Assembly: GCA_015680685.1 (NCBI GenBank)
Contig: MNCI01008947.1
Span: 5,917-69,916, forward strand
DNA length: 64,000 nt
From: Gnetum montanum
Taxonomy: Eukaryota > Streptophyta > Gnetopsida > Gnetales > Gnetaceae
Reading direction: 5' to 3'
Part shown: piece after piece, positions 1 through 11,282 of the stretch
Layout: every line of letters starts with the position of its first letter
Position numbering within the stretch: the stretch's first letter is position 1
The notes under the pieces: generated by a model
Database searches by the model: none
The model's input: the letters and a program-made list of their open reading frames with translations, nothing else
Told to the model about the DNA's origin: nothing
Translations under genes and position numbers: made by a program

Positions 1-579
1 AGCAGCTTGTAACCTGAACCCAAGTTGTGTATGGCTATAAAGACGAACTTGATTGGATAAACCTTACAGCACATGGCTTTATTTATTGTTGTTTATTTAT
101 TACTTTCCTAGTGCGCACAAGTACGACTTGATTACGAGCGTCCACGGACGTGTACGGCTAGTAAAGGAATCATCTGCTTGTCGCAATGCATGAGTACGAC
201 TTGATTACGAGCGTTGGCTGCTTGGTAACCTAGTAGCGTATTCCAGGATTCTACGCTTGGTAATCCCAGTGGTAGTCCAATGTGTATGACTAATCAAGGA
301 ATCGGCTACTCATTGCTAGGCTAGAACATGTGATAAGTACGACTTAGTTACGAGCACCCACGGGTGTGTACGGCTAGCTAAGGAATCGGCTGCTTATCAC
401 ACTTAGGCTAAATAGGTGCCTCAGTATGACCACTTCAAGCACTTGGTTACGTGTGGTGATCCCAGTAACGATTAGCGTTTGGTGAGCCACAGTTGCATAG
501 TTCAGGGTGTGTCCGGTAAGTGGGAACGGATGCTNTTGTATTCGTATGGTCGAGTGTAGGGGTACCTCGCCACTCATCA
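1..579 (+). repeat. Gypsy LTR F (3' portion, enters from left window edge)
   Basis: This is the R/U5 side of an LTR of the same subfamily as the LTRs at 46019-46705 and 54558-55349. The shared landmarks, in order, are the poly(A)-region block near 10-50 (GTGTATGGCTATAAAGACG), the tail TTCGTATGGTCGAGTGTAGG at 541-560, and the terminal CACTCATCA ending at 579. The interior is longer than in E because a roughly 65-base unit beginning AGTACGACTTGATTACGAGC recurs near 119, 191 and 336. A single N lies at 535, where several hundred bases present in E and H are missing, so the assembly there is suspect. It abuts LTR G at 580, which suggests F inserted into G. Its U3 lies outside the window. Confidence 0.8.
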
Positions 580-1135
580 ACAAGTAACCATTCCCACTTC
601 CTAGACACATCCTAAACTTTGTGTAAACACTACTAGGTTGTCAAATGCTAACTATTTTTGAGCTACCAAGTGTCACATGTATGTTTGAAGGGGTCGTGCT
701 TGTGTATCTTAATGAGTTTCTTGATTAATCAAAATTAATTAGTGTATAAATAGTATTTATGTAAATTGCATAAAATATAGATGCATAAGAAAGAAAGTCT
801 CAAGTGCTGCAAGGATGAATCAAAGAGTTCATCTTTATTGCCAACACAATGATGTGTTCAGGTACATCAATGCTTGAATAAAGATTCATTCACACTTAAG
901 CCTCTTGCTGTGTGCACTTGGAAAATATTCTAACTCTCAAATGGACAAATTTCAAGAGTTTTGCTACTTGATTGCCAGAAAAATACTCTCAATTGTGCAC
1001 CTAAGGGCTGTATTTATAGACCTAGGAGTAACCCTGCGATATCGAATGTACGATATCACATCTTGGGCCATGATATTGCATACCTGATATTGTGGCCACC
1101 CCAATATCAGAGCATATGAAAAACACGATTTATCA
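580..1135 (-). repeat. Gypsy LTR G, partial, minus orientation
   Basis: This is a truncated minus-oriented LTR related to the one at 53226-54110. Shared features are the block around 825-890 (TTCATCTTTATTGCCAACAC), a TATA box read on the minus strand near 1008-1020 (TCTATAAATACAGC), a U3 array of GATATC-type motifs (1035-1120), and the end AACACGATTTATCA at 1135. Its other portion is separated or removed by LTR F. It sits on or within the internal sequence of element C, which begins just to the right. No target duplication could be tested. Confidence 0.7.
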
Positions 1136-3463
1136 ATTCTCTATTGGAATCCCATGCATGTATTACAATGAACTAAGTTCTAGACATTATGAGAAGGACC
1201 TTACATTATCCACTTAGCTTTTCCTACTAGGGCTATGATAATTTACCACCCAACAAGCCCTAAAAAGCACATGCTAGTCAATACCCCACAACTTAAAATC
1301 TTCATGGAGTCTGATGTAATCAATTAGAACACTAATACCTTTGATTAAGAATAAGTACATTCCATTTTCTAAATCTCATCCTTCCAACTTAGTCATGGGG
1401 GAGATATCCATTTACCATAAAATATTAATTAGAATAAATGATTTTTCTTCTTTTTGTTTTTTAATTTTCTTTATATGTTTTTAATATTTTTAATAATTTA
1501 TTGAATATTTTATATATTTTCCTTTTCTTTATTATTTTCTTATTATTTTCATTTAGTTTTATTTGAGATCTTAGATTTTGTTCCATGACTACTGTAAATT
1601 TTGGGAAATGTAAATGCAACTATTAAAGTTATGATTGATTATAAAAGGACAACCCGTGTCCTTAGATTATGTTTTCTTCTAAAAGTTTATCAGTTTTCTA
1701 TGGTATTAGGTAGTAAGTTCATGATATTTACCCATTCCATCTATTCCATGTGGGTTTGCATCATGGAAACATTATGGTTCTTTCACTTAAAAACTAAATG
1801 TAACATTCGATCTTGTTATCCAACAAACTTAGAAAGGACCAAGTGGGAATGGAAAATGGTATGATCTTAAAGGGAATTTGATGTGTTCTTCTCTTAAATA
1901 TCTTCTTCAGTTTTATGGCTTCTCATTGGTATATCATCACTTCTACTATCAATCATAAAATGAAGCATGTTTTTACATGGTCTAGCTTTTATTTTTATTT
2001 AAAAAAAAAACAAAAAATCAAAAATGGAAATTCAAAGCACATCTCTTAGATAATCTCATGGGCTCTAAGCATCAATTATGGGGCTAGAAAGATATGTTAC
2101 CCATGCCTGAAGGCACCCCTCTAACTAAAGGACCTATCTACTTCCTTCTTTCTTATTTTTTCTTTTCTTGGAGTGATGATTGTCCTTTGTGGGTGTCATA
2201 GGCTATTGATAGTAGAAGAGAAAGAATATGTTAATTTGAGATCACTATAATTGGAGCAAACTTGATATAAACTTGGAGTGAATTGGTATCAGATCATCTT
2301 AATCACAAATTTCACTAAGGGTCTCATGCGACCATGATGTGGATTATTCATCTACCGTTCTTTGTTTACCATTTACTCACTTCATTTTATTTCACCTCAC
2401 TGCCTCATGCCATGGTGAATTGATAATTTTTTTCTAGTTTGTGTAATCCTAAGATAATTCCTCATATGAGTTGAAATTTAACATTAAACAACCATTCATC
2501 ATCCTAGGTGCTTCTAAACTCCTTATGATGAGATTATGTAAGGATATATTAGGCATAAATTTTCTTTGGGGAGGATCCACTTGCATCTATTTTGGTTTAT
2601 TTTAAGTTCAATTCCATAACCATAGGTTGATTGCAAACTCGATCATCTCAATAGCTTGAAACATCCAACTTTTACTCATTTTGGCATTGGAAGCATCCTT
2701 CAATAACTCATTGCACATACTCAAAATGCTTTAATTTTGTAAATGATACCATCAATTGTATCATTACTATGATTCTCTAGCTTTTTGGCTTCCATTTGGC
2801 TCTTTTTTTAACCTCAAACTCATTCAAAATCTCTAGATATCTTTAAGTGAAAAATTGATGTAAATAGTTACATCGATGCATTCTTGTTGATGTAGTGAAC
2901 TTAGTTGACATAGCTGTGTTGATGCATCTTGATCAATGCATCCCTGTCAACATGGCACAAAGCTCCTATGTATACACATCACACTTAGCTTATTTTTTGT
3001 CATTTTTCCCAAGTGCAAGAGGATTTTTTACCATTTTTTAGGTCTCAAGAGCCTTCTAAGTGCCATGACATCTCAGTTGTTAACATCTCAATTTCTTAAC
3101 TGATTTTACCTATTTTTTGATCCTCAAGGTACCAAAGGTATGCTTTACATTATGGAGGCATCAAACACTAGGCTTTCAAATAAATTTTTTAAGAAAACTT
3201 TACTAACTTTCCATGAATAAGATATTAAAATAATATTAAATTAATGATCACAAGAGTTAATAGCAACAATTCACCTCCATTAAGGCATAAATAAAATAAT
3301 AATAAAATAATATTATATGTTTATGATCACTAAATAGGGACTTAATGATAAAATCATAACATTTGAGAAATAAACATAACCTGATCAAAAAAAAAGAAAG
3401 GTATCCAAAGAATACAAAGATTATGCTTATAAAAATAATCTTGGGTTATGTTTGTGATTGTAG
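1136..3463 (+). other. Non-coding block between pol and 3' ORF of element C
   Basis: There is no usable ORF. The stretch aligns by eye with 58750-60446 of element H and, reversed, with 15311-17400 of element A. Shared anchors are AAATCTC.TCCTTCC just before GGGGGAGAT, a T-rich run, GAAATTCAAAGCACA followed by the block ending CATGCCT near 2035-2110, and a second purine tract TTTGGGGAGGATCCACTTG near 2565. Conservation of purine tracts in a non-coding interval suggests cis function (priming, splicing or leader), but that is inference. An (AAC)n microsatellite lies just downstream at 3541-3560. Confidence 0.55.
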
Positions 3464-5085
3464 ATGAAACCTAAGAGAGGACCACAGGTAGGAGGATCAT
3501 TATAGCCAAGAGATAAGTGACCACATAGTGGAAGGAATCAACAACAACAACAACAACAACCCTAGGAGTAAGCAACCAAGGCTACCCATGCTACTTGGTT
3601 CCTATGTGAGGAGCCTAAGGTTGAATCTGTCCATCAAATTTCTACACCAGAAATAAGGTAATTTAGGTAGGAAGAAGTTCCAAAATTACAACCTAATATT
3701 GAGGTCACACTCATAGAAGTCCACCTAGAAAAGGTCCATACAAAGGAAATCTAGAGCTCCTTCCTTTAGAAGTTCAATTTTGGATCATTCTTGGAGTTTG
3801 CACTAGAAAAGATTAGGATACAAGTCCAAGGGTTTTCACTATGGCTCATTCTCTTCAATAGTGGGAAATGGTATATGGGGAAAACTTACATCTTTTGGAA
3901 TAACTGACAAGGAGATGTCATTGTACAAATAAAAGACATCATCATCTTTGAGTTGTTCAAATCAATTGTAGAAGCCCTTAGATTTTCCAACATTAGGGAA
4001 AAGCTGGTGAAAATATTTACTCAAGCGGATCTAGAGGCCAAGAAAGAGTAAGTTCAAAAATGTTATGAAATGGATCACAAGGAATACAGTGCCCTTACTA
4101 AGGCAAAGAGAGTATACTTTAATATTGCATCCTATCACCTCAATCAAATGGTGAGACCAAGAAAGATCATAGCCTTTTTGCTAGGGCATGTGCAGTTAGA
4201 AGCAGGAAATTTCTAGTCAACTTATTGCAACTCATCTTTCTTAAAATAGAAAAACATTTCAAGAAAAATGAAAAGGATAGGAAGATACTTTCCTTCCCAT
4301 GCCTCATCAGAAAACTTACAAAAGAGGAGGTATATCCTGTTACACAAATGATGTGTTTTTTAGAGCTCCTATTGCATCTTGGTAAGAAATGATTAAAGAT
4401 AAAGCTCTACCAAGCTTCAAGAAGAGGAGAAATGATCACCATTATCACCTATAGCATTGGAGATAGCACTTGAAATGCTGACAACTTCTGAATGCTTAAG
4501 GAAACTCAGAGAGTAGCTGCAACAATAATAGTAAGTCTTTAGAGGTAGTGGAGAATCTTTGGTATATTGTCCAACCATGAGCCACCTAAACAAAGTTACA
4601 AGAAACATCAACTAGCTAGAAAGTGAGATGACACTACTGTTCTCATTGTAAAGGAGCCAAACACCTAGTTACTCTAATCCTAGTCCTGGAAAACTTACTA
4701 TATCTATATTAGTATAAGAATTTCTTGAAATTTTTGGGAATGCAACAATCTTCTTTGTAATGCTGAAAGAAGGAGAAGGAGAAGGAGAAACATGTCTAGT
4801 CATGATGCATAAGGGCTAAAAGACAATAGCAAAGGTGATGAAAGACTATGTTTGAGAAGCTCTAAGTGCTCCTACTATAGCTTTCCATGATGTTGCTACC
4901 ATGGTAGATGTACATGTATCAATATGAGAAAGGAGCAAAAGGATTAGTACTAACTAGCATGAAGAAGTGTTGGAATGATTGGTGGGAGCCAAGCAGCTAA
5001 TTTTACAAATCTTTGATCTTTCAGAAGATATATTAGAAACCTAGTTGAAGCTATTAGAGACAATGGACAAGCTATTGATCATGAC
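3464..5085 (+). pseudogene. 3' ORF of element C, N-terminal half (decayed)
   Basis: The ATG at 3464 is directly preceded by TTGTGATTGTAG, a plausible 3' splice site. The start reads MKPKRGPQ, then frames break. Near 4100-4320 the translation contains AKRVYFNIASYHLNQMVRP followed by a stretch that pairs with the copy in element A (VERIYYKIISFHLNPIVRP, then an NLPQL-type segment). The order and spacing match the A and B copies. This conserved patch vaguely recalls the 'putative plant transposon protein' domain (Transposase_32), but I cannot confirm that. No signal peptide or membrane segment is evident, so it does not look env-like. The reading frame is cut at 5085 by an unrelated insertion and resumes at 9395. 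Confidence 0.6.
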
Positions 5086-5383
5086 TATGACATCCCAACC
5101 CCGAATGTCATGGAAAACATCAAATGTACATTATATTAGACGTTATGTCTAAGAAGACAATATACCAAATGATAAATATACGTAACATTTGATATTTTGC
5201 GTAAAGGAAATAATAGAGAAAGTGCAGAAAAGAAAGAAAATAATGATTTATTGATATAGAATGGAGTATCTAGATCATGCTATTAGAGTGTTCCTTGGGG
5301 GTTTCTTCCTTTAGCATGTATCCCTTAGAGGCAATCCAGCACTACCACCATGGTTAGGCTTATAATTAGCTAGAAGGAATAAG
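5086..5383 (-). repeat. 3' LTR (truncated) of the Met-primed element
   Basis: Aligns with 8828 to about 9125 over roughly 300 bases, then diverges into an (AC)n/(AT)n tract. The first bases TATGACATCCCA correspond to TGTGGCATCCCA in the partner, so the TG end has probably decayed to TA. About 270 bases at the inner end are missing compared with the right copy. Confidence 0.6.
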
Positions 5384-5460
5384 AACACACACACATATAT
5401 AGATAAATATATATATGATAAGAACACATACACACACATATATAGATAAATATTATTTTA
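5384..5460. repeat. (AC)n/(AT)n microsatellite with a short duplication
   Basis: Two copies of a unit reading approximately ATAAGAACACA followed by ACACATATATAGATAAATAT lie side by side. The tract marks where the left LTR loses similarity to its partner and may be the breakpoint of the truncation. Confidence 0.7.
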
Positions 5461-5858
5461 TTAATACTTACCACATTTTCTAAGATAATGACAAGAGATG
5501 AATTAAAGATCTATCAACCACCAATCACCAGTCTAACTAGGGTTATACAAAGTGTGACTCGTGTCTAGTTACCCAAGTGAAGGTAGGGCAAATTCTTTAT
5601 TCTCAACTTGCATTGCCTTAGATTTTTTATTTATCCAATTAAAATATAATTAAACAATAAAATAAAATAATAATATTTATCAATAAAAGTGAGGGTGAGA
5701 TACTTCCTTATCTTGATTAACCTTATGAATTGATGGGAATAATTGTAATTTTTCCATAAGTGGTATATGATCGGATGGTCTTATTTGGGATAGAAGGGCT
5801 TGATCTTGATTTTTCTCCACTTCTTCTTTAGAAATTAACTCTAGTAACTTAGTAACTT

Positions 5859-6800
5859 GGAAAAATCAGACATCATGCCAAATATAATCCAAATTTTCAA
5901 TGAAGAATGTTGTTGATCCATCTTCATTAATCACAAAAGAGTAATTGGTAAACTGTGGTTCTTGATGAGTACTATCCATCAACATCATTTGTTCATGAAT
6001 TTTTGGATCTGATTTATCTACTAAAGATTCAAAATAAGTAGAATATGCACTGGCCAATGGAACTACATGTTGAATTGAGGAAAGCATCTTCTTCAAATTA
6101 GGTTCATCTTTCAAGGATCCTTTTACACATCCATATTTAAAGTGTTGATAGACATCACTTCCAACTTTTGCATTGAAGTCTCCACAAAGAATAAATGGAA
6201 CTAGATTGGTATAACTTAGGAATAACTTACTCTTTAAAATTTCTTCTATTTTTTTAATCAAGTATGCTTCTTAACATAGTCTAACATCTAAACATGTTGG
6301 TTTGGCAATTAAATGTGTGTTGAATATACATACACATCTCCCTAATACATGGATTTTTAGAATCATTGCCAAAGCTATGTGATTTTTCTAAAATCTTGAC
6401 TATTCTTTCTTTTCCATCACTTAAAGTTTTGGCATTTCAAAAATCATATTTTCTAAACTCCATTCAAAGATTTGTACTAATTCAAACTTAGCTTCTTTAT
6501 AAAACATCACACAACCATCCATGTTGTGATTTTTGTAATATGCTAATCTATACAGCTTATAAATACCTCTGTATCCCATCTTTTCCAAATTTGGTTGAAA
6601 TTGGTATAGAAATTGCCATGGCAAGACTTCTTGTAGGTATAAAACATCAACATCCAACTCTTGTAACTCTACTAAAATGTGTGGATACTAATATTCATGT
6701 CAATGGAATGCCCATGGTGGACATAGAGAATGTTGTTTCTCATTCACTAGGGATCTTGCAAGCATGTTGTACGTTGTAACTTTCATTCTCATTCTTGGAT
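5859..6800 (-). pseudogene. CCR4/Angel-type endonuclease-exonuclease-phosphatase pseudogene
   Basis: Minus-strand fragments in several frames read, N to C: TYNMLARSLV (near 6765-6790), DVDVLYLQEVLPW with a following GYRGIYKLYR and DGCVMFYKEAKFEL (6421-6657), a degraded STHI-type segment (about 6300-6340), and FILCGDFNAKVGS...YQ with the late LDYIWHDV (5866-6261). TYN-LA, LQEV, STH, GDFN and LDYI are the ordered landmarks of EEP-fold deadenylases such as plant CCR4 homologues. The family degrades poly(A) tails with Mg2+, but this copy is broken by frameshifts and stops. The absence of obvious introns suggests a processed origin. It lies inside an LTR element in the element's own orientation, so it may be captured host sequence. 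A second short fragment of the same gene lies at 25567-25690. Confidence 0.7.
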
Positions 6801-6859
6801 TTTCCTCTCAATCATTTCTCTTCATGGGTATCATACATCTTGTTGAAATAATATTATGA

Positions 6860-8813
6860 CTCTCCATGTTATTTTGCTGCATGATTTGATTGCAAAATGA
6901 ATTAATATACCTTTTCTTAACAGTTTTTATTTACCAACTAATTCTTCAACTGATACATCAATTGATTGATTAATTGGTAATCAACTAAAACTAATACATC
7001 AACTGATTCTCCAACTAATTTGGGTAGTGTTTAGCTACATTATCTAATTTTAGTAATATATAATTATATTATCTTGTTCTTAATAACCTTTCTATCCCCC
7101 TTAAGAACACTGACTCCAACAATGTAACTAATGACATGCCATAGTGATCTTAAGACTATCTACAAAGGTTAAGCACTAAATCCTAGGCTTTCAAAAGATT
7201 AAATTTATAACTTCCAATAGTTGAATTGTTAGGCATGATTAGTTAACCTTATGTTGTCTTTTAAGGTAGAGACTCATGATATCATTGAATTATTGGATAC
7301 CTAGATGATAAATCTGACCTCACCATTGAGTTCAAAAGGGTGAAAAATGTTGGAAATGACTATTCATATGTTGAAAAAGGACATCGTATGCTCGAGTTAT
7401 GCTAAAAATAAATGTTTTGAGGGTCTTAAGGCACTATATTAGGAAAGGGGATGAAAATTAATTTTTGGGGTTTCATTAGGCAAATTTAACTTCAGCAATA
7501 TGTTCAAAAGGTTGAAATCTTTATGAAACAACTCTTTGTTTATTTAAAAGGCTTCCAAAATCAAAAGTTATGGCTTTTGGAGTCCAAAACCTTTAGCACG
7601 AAAAATGAGACTTCCCAAGAGGTTGCCCATCCTAGTGTTACTACAAAATGAGCACACTTAATTATGGAATTCTTATCTCACATGCTATTAATGCATCAAA
7701 TTCTTTTTTCAAAATTTTTTCCTGCATTCCTAATTTTAAATTAATGTTTCTATAGATGAAAATTTGAATTCAGTTGACAAAAATTTTAATTTTTTTTGTT
7801 AGTTGATGAAAAAATTAAGAGCGTTGGAATTTTTTTAAATTTATTATTAGTTTTTTATTTTAATTTATTTCACTATATATATTAAAAAAAAATAAATTTT
7901 ATGTGAGGGGTAGGGGGGATCTGAGGTTTGAACCCACGACCTCCAGCTCTTTCTTGTTTTTTTTTTTCTTTTTAAAATTTTTATTATTATTTTATTCCAA
8001 CTTGCCTCAGTGGTTGATGTGGTGGTTCGACCGATGATAAGGTAGAGGTTCAGTATTGGTAAAGGGTGATTTTGGGTTTGGTTCTCGATAGTAAATTTTG
8101 ACTTTTTTAAATTAATAATTTAATATTATTTTAATGCTAACATAACTAGAAACCTAAAATAACGATATCCCTCAAATTGTAAGTCTAATCGAGATGGAAT
8201 TTGTACCGTTGGACTCGTCTCAACGAGCACTATTCATTGGACATAGTCTTAGGGTTCAAAAATAAATTTTGATTTTCAATATTTTAAAAGATCTAAAGTA
8301 GCTTATTCTACCAAAACAATATTACCAAGTTTATATATGGAAGACATGATGAGTTATAAATGACTCCAAATTACTTAATATAGTGAGTTTCAACAAAACA
8401 AGATCAATTCAAGTCATGGTTATTAACTTTTTGGAAGAAACTTAACAATGACCTTAATCAATTAATATTTAAAATGTTAAGATGGGTAAGAGTTACCCGG
8501 ACTAGTGTGTCCTTGTGTTACCAACATCTCTTGTAATTTGATGAATCTTAATGAGGAGTAATCAAATTTGCATCAAACAATGATATCCATGAAAGAATTT
8601 TTTTGGTTGGTGGGATCTATATATTTTTGTAGATGCTTGATCCATTGTTAATGAAATCAATGGAATGGTATCTTCTAGCTTACATAGATCATCTTAGACA
8701 TGTGATGCATTTAGTCATGATTAATGACTTTCCTGTGTTGTGGCTTCATGGTTCATCATTAAGTCCATGTTGTAGTCGGCCCATGGTTTTGAATGACCCT
8801 TGGGTCATGATTT
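6860..8813 (-). other. Non-coding interior of the Met-primed element
   Basis: AT-rich with no coding similarity that I recognise. Notable details: GGTTTGAACCCACGACCTCC at 7925-7945 reads on the minus strand as a tRNA B-box-like GGTTCAAACC, and a short perfect inverted repeat CTCGT...ACGAG lies near 8215-8228. The last 140 bases before the PBS (8630-8800) form the leader adjoining the 5' LTR. Confidence 0.4.
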
Positions 8814-8825
8814 GCTTTGATACCA
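8814..8825 (-). other. Primer binding site, tRNA-Met (initiator)
   Basis: Minus-strand TGGTATCAAAGC lies 2 nt from the LTR end and differs by one base from the usual plant TGGTATCAGAGC. It fixes the element's orientation as minus. Confidence 0.75.
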
Positions 8826-8827
8826 AT

Positions 8828-9394
8828 TGTGGCATCCCATCCTTGGATGTCATGAAAAATGTCAAATATACATTATATTAGACATTAAGCATAAGAAGAC
8901 AATATACCAAATGTCAAATATATGTAACATTTGATATAATGCGTAAAGGAAATAATAGAGAAAGTGCAGAAAGAGAAAGAAAAGAATGATTTATTAATAT
9001 AGAATAAAGTATTTGGATTGTGCTCTGAGAGTGTTCCTTAGGATTTTCTTCCTTCAGCATCTATCCCTTAGAGGCAATCTAGCACTACCACCACAATTAG
9101 GCCTATAACTAGCTAGAAGAAATGGCCAATCCACTTCCTATCTTGCTTTACATAGCTCCTATGACTTGCATGTACTAGCTTTGCTACTTCATCCTTGCAC
9201 ATCCTTTAAGCCTAGGTATAAATGCCTTCGGTCAAGCCTCCAAAGTTTACCTTAGGAGACACGTTCATTATTACAATGCATCCTTTCAAGTCTCAATTAC
9301 AACTATCCTTTTGGGCCTCGTTACAATAAAAATAACACTTTTTATGAAGAGGCATCATTTTGCTATACAGGAGCATCATTTGGGAATGGAGACA
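8828..9394 (-). repeat. 5' LTR of the Met-primed element
   Basis: Starts TGTGGCATCCC next to the PBS and extends about 567 bases. It contains minus-strand TATA-like GCATTTATACCTAGG around 9210-9225. The right end is placed near 9394, where sequence homologous to the coiled-coil part of the 3' ORF of element C resumes. The exact last base is uncertain. Confidence 0.6.
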
Positions 9395-10640
9395 TGATAA
9401 TGAATGTACAACTCGAGGAGGCCACTGCTAGCAATTGATAGTTGGTCGCTAAGGTTGGAGAACTTAGAGCTCATCTCTCTAATCTTGCCATTCTCTAGTT
9501 AGAGCTCATAAGAGATGAAGCTTTCCAATAGCTTTAGCAAAGATACCATGAGGCTAAGAATGTTAAGAATATGGTAATCTTTGATGCATCACTAGTAGAA
9601 GCATTGGTGAATACTACTAATTATGACCTTTATCAAGTTTGCAAAGAAAACTTGGTGCTAGCCTATCATAAGCATTGCTTGTAGAATGCTAAGAAAATAA
9701 AAGATTAAATGGTGGAGTACATTCACCAATAGTAGGAATAACTTGCCAAGGTTAGCTTAGATTTGAGAGGGTGGGCTATAGAAAATAAGAATCTCTTGAT
9801 GGAGAAGGTTTAGGACCTTTGTGAAAAGACTACAATTGAGGTCATCATATAAAAAGATGAAGCCCTAAAATATGAACAATTTAAAAGTCACTATAGAGAC
9901 TAGGTTGGGATGCTTAAAAAGATCAATGAAAAGAAGATGTAGTTGGTCAAGTTGAAGGTGAACGAGGCCCTTCAGCAATTTCAACAAAGAGGTAATGTAT
10001 GGTAGTCCATATTTGATGAATTTAATGCATATAACTAAATGAAGATTTGCCTAAAAGAGTTAGAGATTGAGGAGATGACTAAGTATATGAAGCTTTCCAA
10101 CATATAATATGCAAAATTGGTAATGCTGACAGCAAGGAGGCCCAAGATAGAACTAACTAAGCAGGTGGCTAGCTCTTACCTTCTCTGTGAGATAAAGTTG
10201 AAGCTCTAAAAAGAGACTAAATAGAAGTTGGAAGTGGTCAACATGGAGGTTGAAGTCCTTAGAAGTAAATTTTCTAATCAATGATCTATTGCTAGGAACT
10301 TGGCTAGAAGAATAAGTGACTATTAAGAACTACAAAATCTTGTTCATATGTTCAATATTGAATGTAAGCAATTTGTAGCCTAGTTGATCAATATGAAAGA
10401 AATGTTTCCTACACTATCATGTCCATGGAATATTACAACATTAGTGCATCTAGGCAAGGTATCCTAGACTATTCATGACCCATAAGAAAAAGGAGAAAAG
10501 ATAAAGGAACTTTTGAATGTCTTCTAATTTTTAGTAGTAGCAGTAGGATAGCCTAGGCCTCTAGCAATGTTGTAATGTGATGAAGAATCCTCTACACCAT
10601 AGGAGCCTAGGCATCTAGGAATGGTGTGAAAATTTCATCC
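9395..10640 (+). pseudogene. 3' ORF of element C, C-terminal coiled-coil half (decayed)
   Basis: Near 9960-10170 the plus strand reads VNEALQQFQQRGN, FNAYN, LKELEIEEMTKYMKL and YAKLVMLTARRPKIELTKQV with internal stops. It matches residue for residue the minus-strand peptides at 12930-13151 (VNETLQQLQQGKE, LRYANLAMLATRQPQSQLKK) and 38409-38594 (LRYANLQMLTIGHPRSELEK). The composition is rich in E, K, L and Q with heptad-like spacing, suggesting coiled coil. It is the continuation of the 3' ORF broken at 5085. Confidence 0.65.
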
Positions 10641-10861
10641 TATCTCTATTCATTCAATAAGCAACTATCAGTTTTTTATTCAAGTGTTCCAATTCATTAT
10701 AAATTTCACCAATTTTGTAATCCATACAACCTAACATAAAAGAGTTTTTTTATTTATTAGAGTCAGTTAGTAAGTTAGTTCCATAGTTCTCCAAATTTTG
10801 TAAGAAATTTGATTTCATTTTTGTTTACTTGAGGATGAGTTTTTAGTTAGTCATGTAGGTA
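10641..10861 (+). other. 3' terminal region and polypurine tract of element C
   Basis: The sequence CCAAATTTTGTAAG...ACTTGAGGATGAGTTT...GTAGGTA precedes the LTR. The same string occurs, reverse-complemented, right of the LTRs at 12211, 37815 and 54111, and directly before the LTR at 48828. It is the conserved 3' terminal segment of this family. The final G-rich tract is the likely plus-strand primer. Confidence 0.6.
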
Positions 10862-11282
10862 TAATGAAACATCATTAAGGCAACTACATCGATGCGTGCT
10901 CATTGATGTAGCCCCATCAACACATCTCATGATGTATTGGCACATGTGTGTTGATGCTAATTAAACCATTGCCTATATAGGTGTGCACACTACACACATT
11001 TATGACACTATTTGATAAATTTCTTAATAAGACTATTACAGTTTCTTTCCATAAAACCTAACAAAATTTTTCCTTTAAGTACCCATAGCATGGATTAAAT
11101 TAATTGTATGACATTTTTTTCAAGTGTAATATGTACCTAACACAGTTGCATGAATGAAAATAAAATCAAGATTTCTTTTATCCATTACAATAATTAGATT
11201 AGTTTAAGTTTAATTTTTAACATTTTACTTTGAATGAAATTTACTTTATTATCTTTAAGCATTTAATATTACAATTCATAAG
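10862..11282 (+). repeat. 3' LTR of element C, left part
   Basis: Begins TAATGAAACATCA (decayed TGATG) right after the PPT. The U3 holds repeated ATCGATG/ATTGATG/CATCAAC motifs (10885-10965), then TGCCTATATAGGTG as TATA box near 10972. It is interrupted at 11283 by element A and resumes at 24183. The combined length is 881 bases, in range for the family. Confidence 0.65.

Larger units (their letters stand above)
5086..9394 (-). mobile_element. LTR element primed by tRNA-Met, no gag-pol seen, carries a nuclease pseudogene
   Basis: Two direct repeats bound this segment: 5086-5383 (truncated) and 8828-9394. They share the run beginning CATCCCA, then TATACCAAATG, GTAAAGGAAATAATAGAGAA and AGGCAATC.AGCACTACCACC. 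Immediately left of the right repeat, 8814-8825 read on the minus strand gives TGGTATCAAAGC, the standard Met-tRNA PBS with one change. The right repeat is therefore the 5' LTR of a minus-strand element. The 3.4 kb interior shows no gag, RT or integrase, only a CCR4-like pseudogene in the same orientation. It splits the 3' ORF of element C. A 5-bp duplication is not convincing (ATGAC left, TGATA right), and the right boundary is approximate. Confidence 0.6.

Noticed and set aside
5384-5460. A CRISPR-like or regulatory array
   Set aside because: Simple (AC)n/(AT)n microsatellite; no CRISPR array was seen anywhere, as expected for a plant nuclear sequence.
5081-9399. A 5-bp target duplication for the Met-primed element
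   Set aside because: ATGAC versus TGATA/ATGAT does not match well enough and the right LTR end is uncertain.
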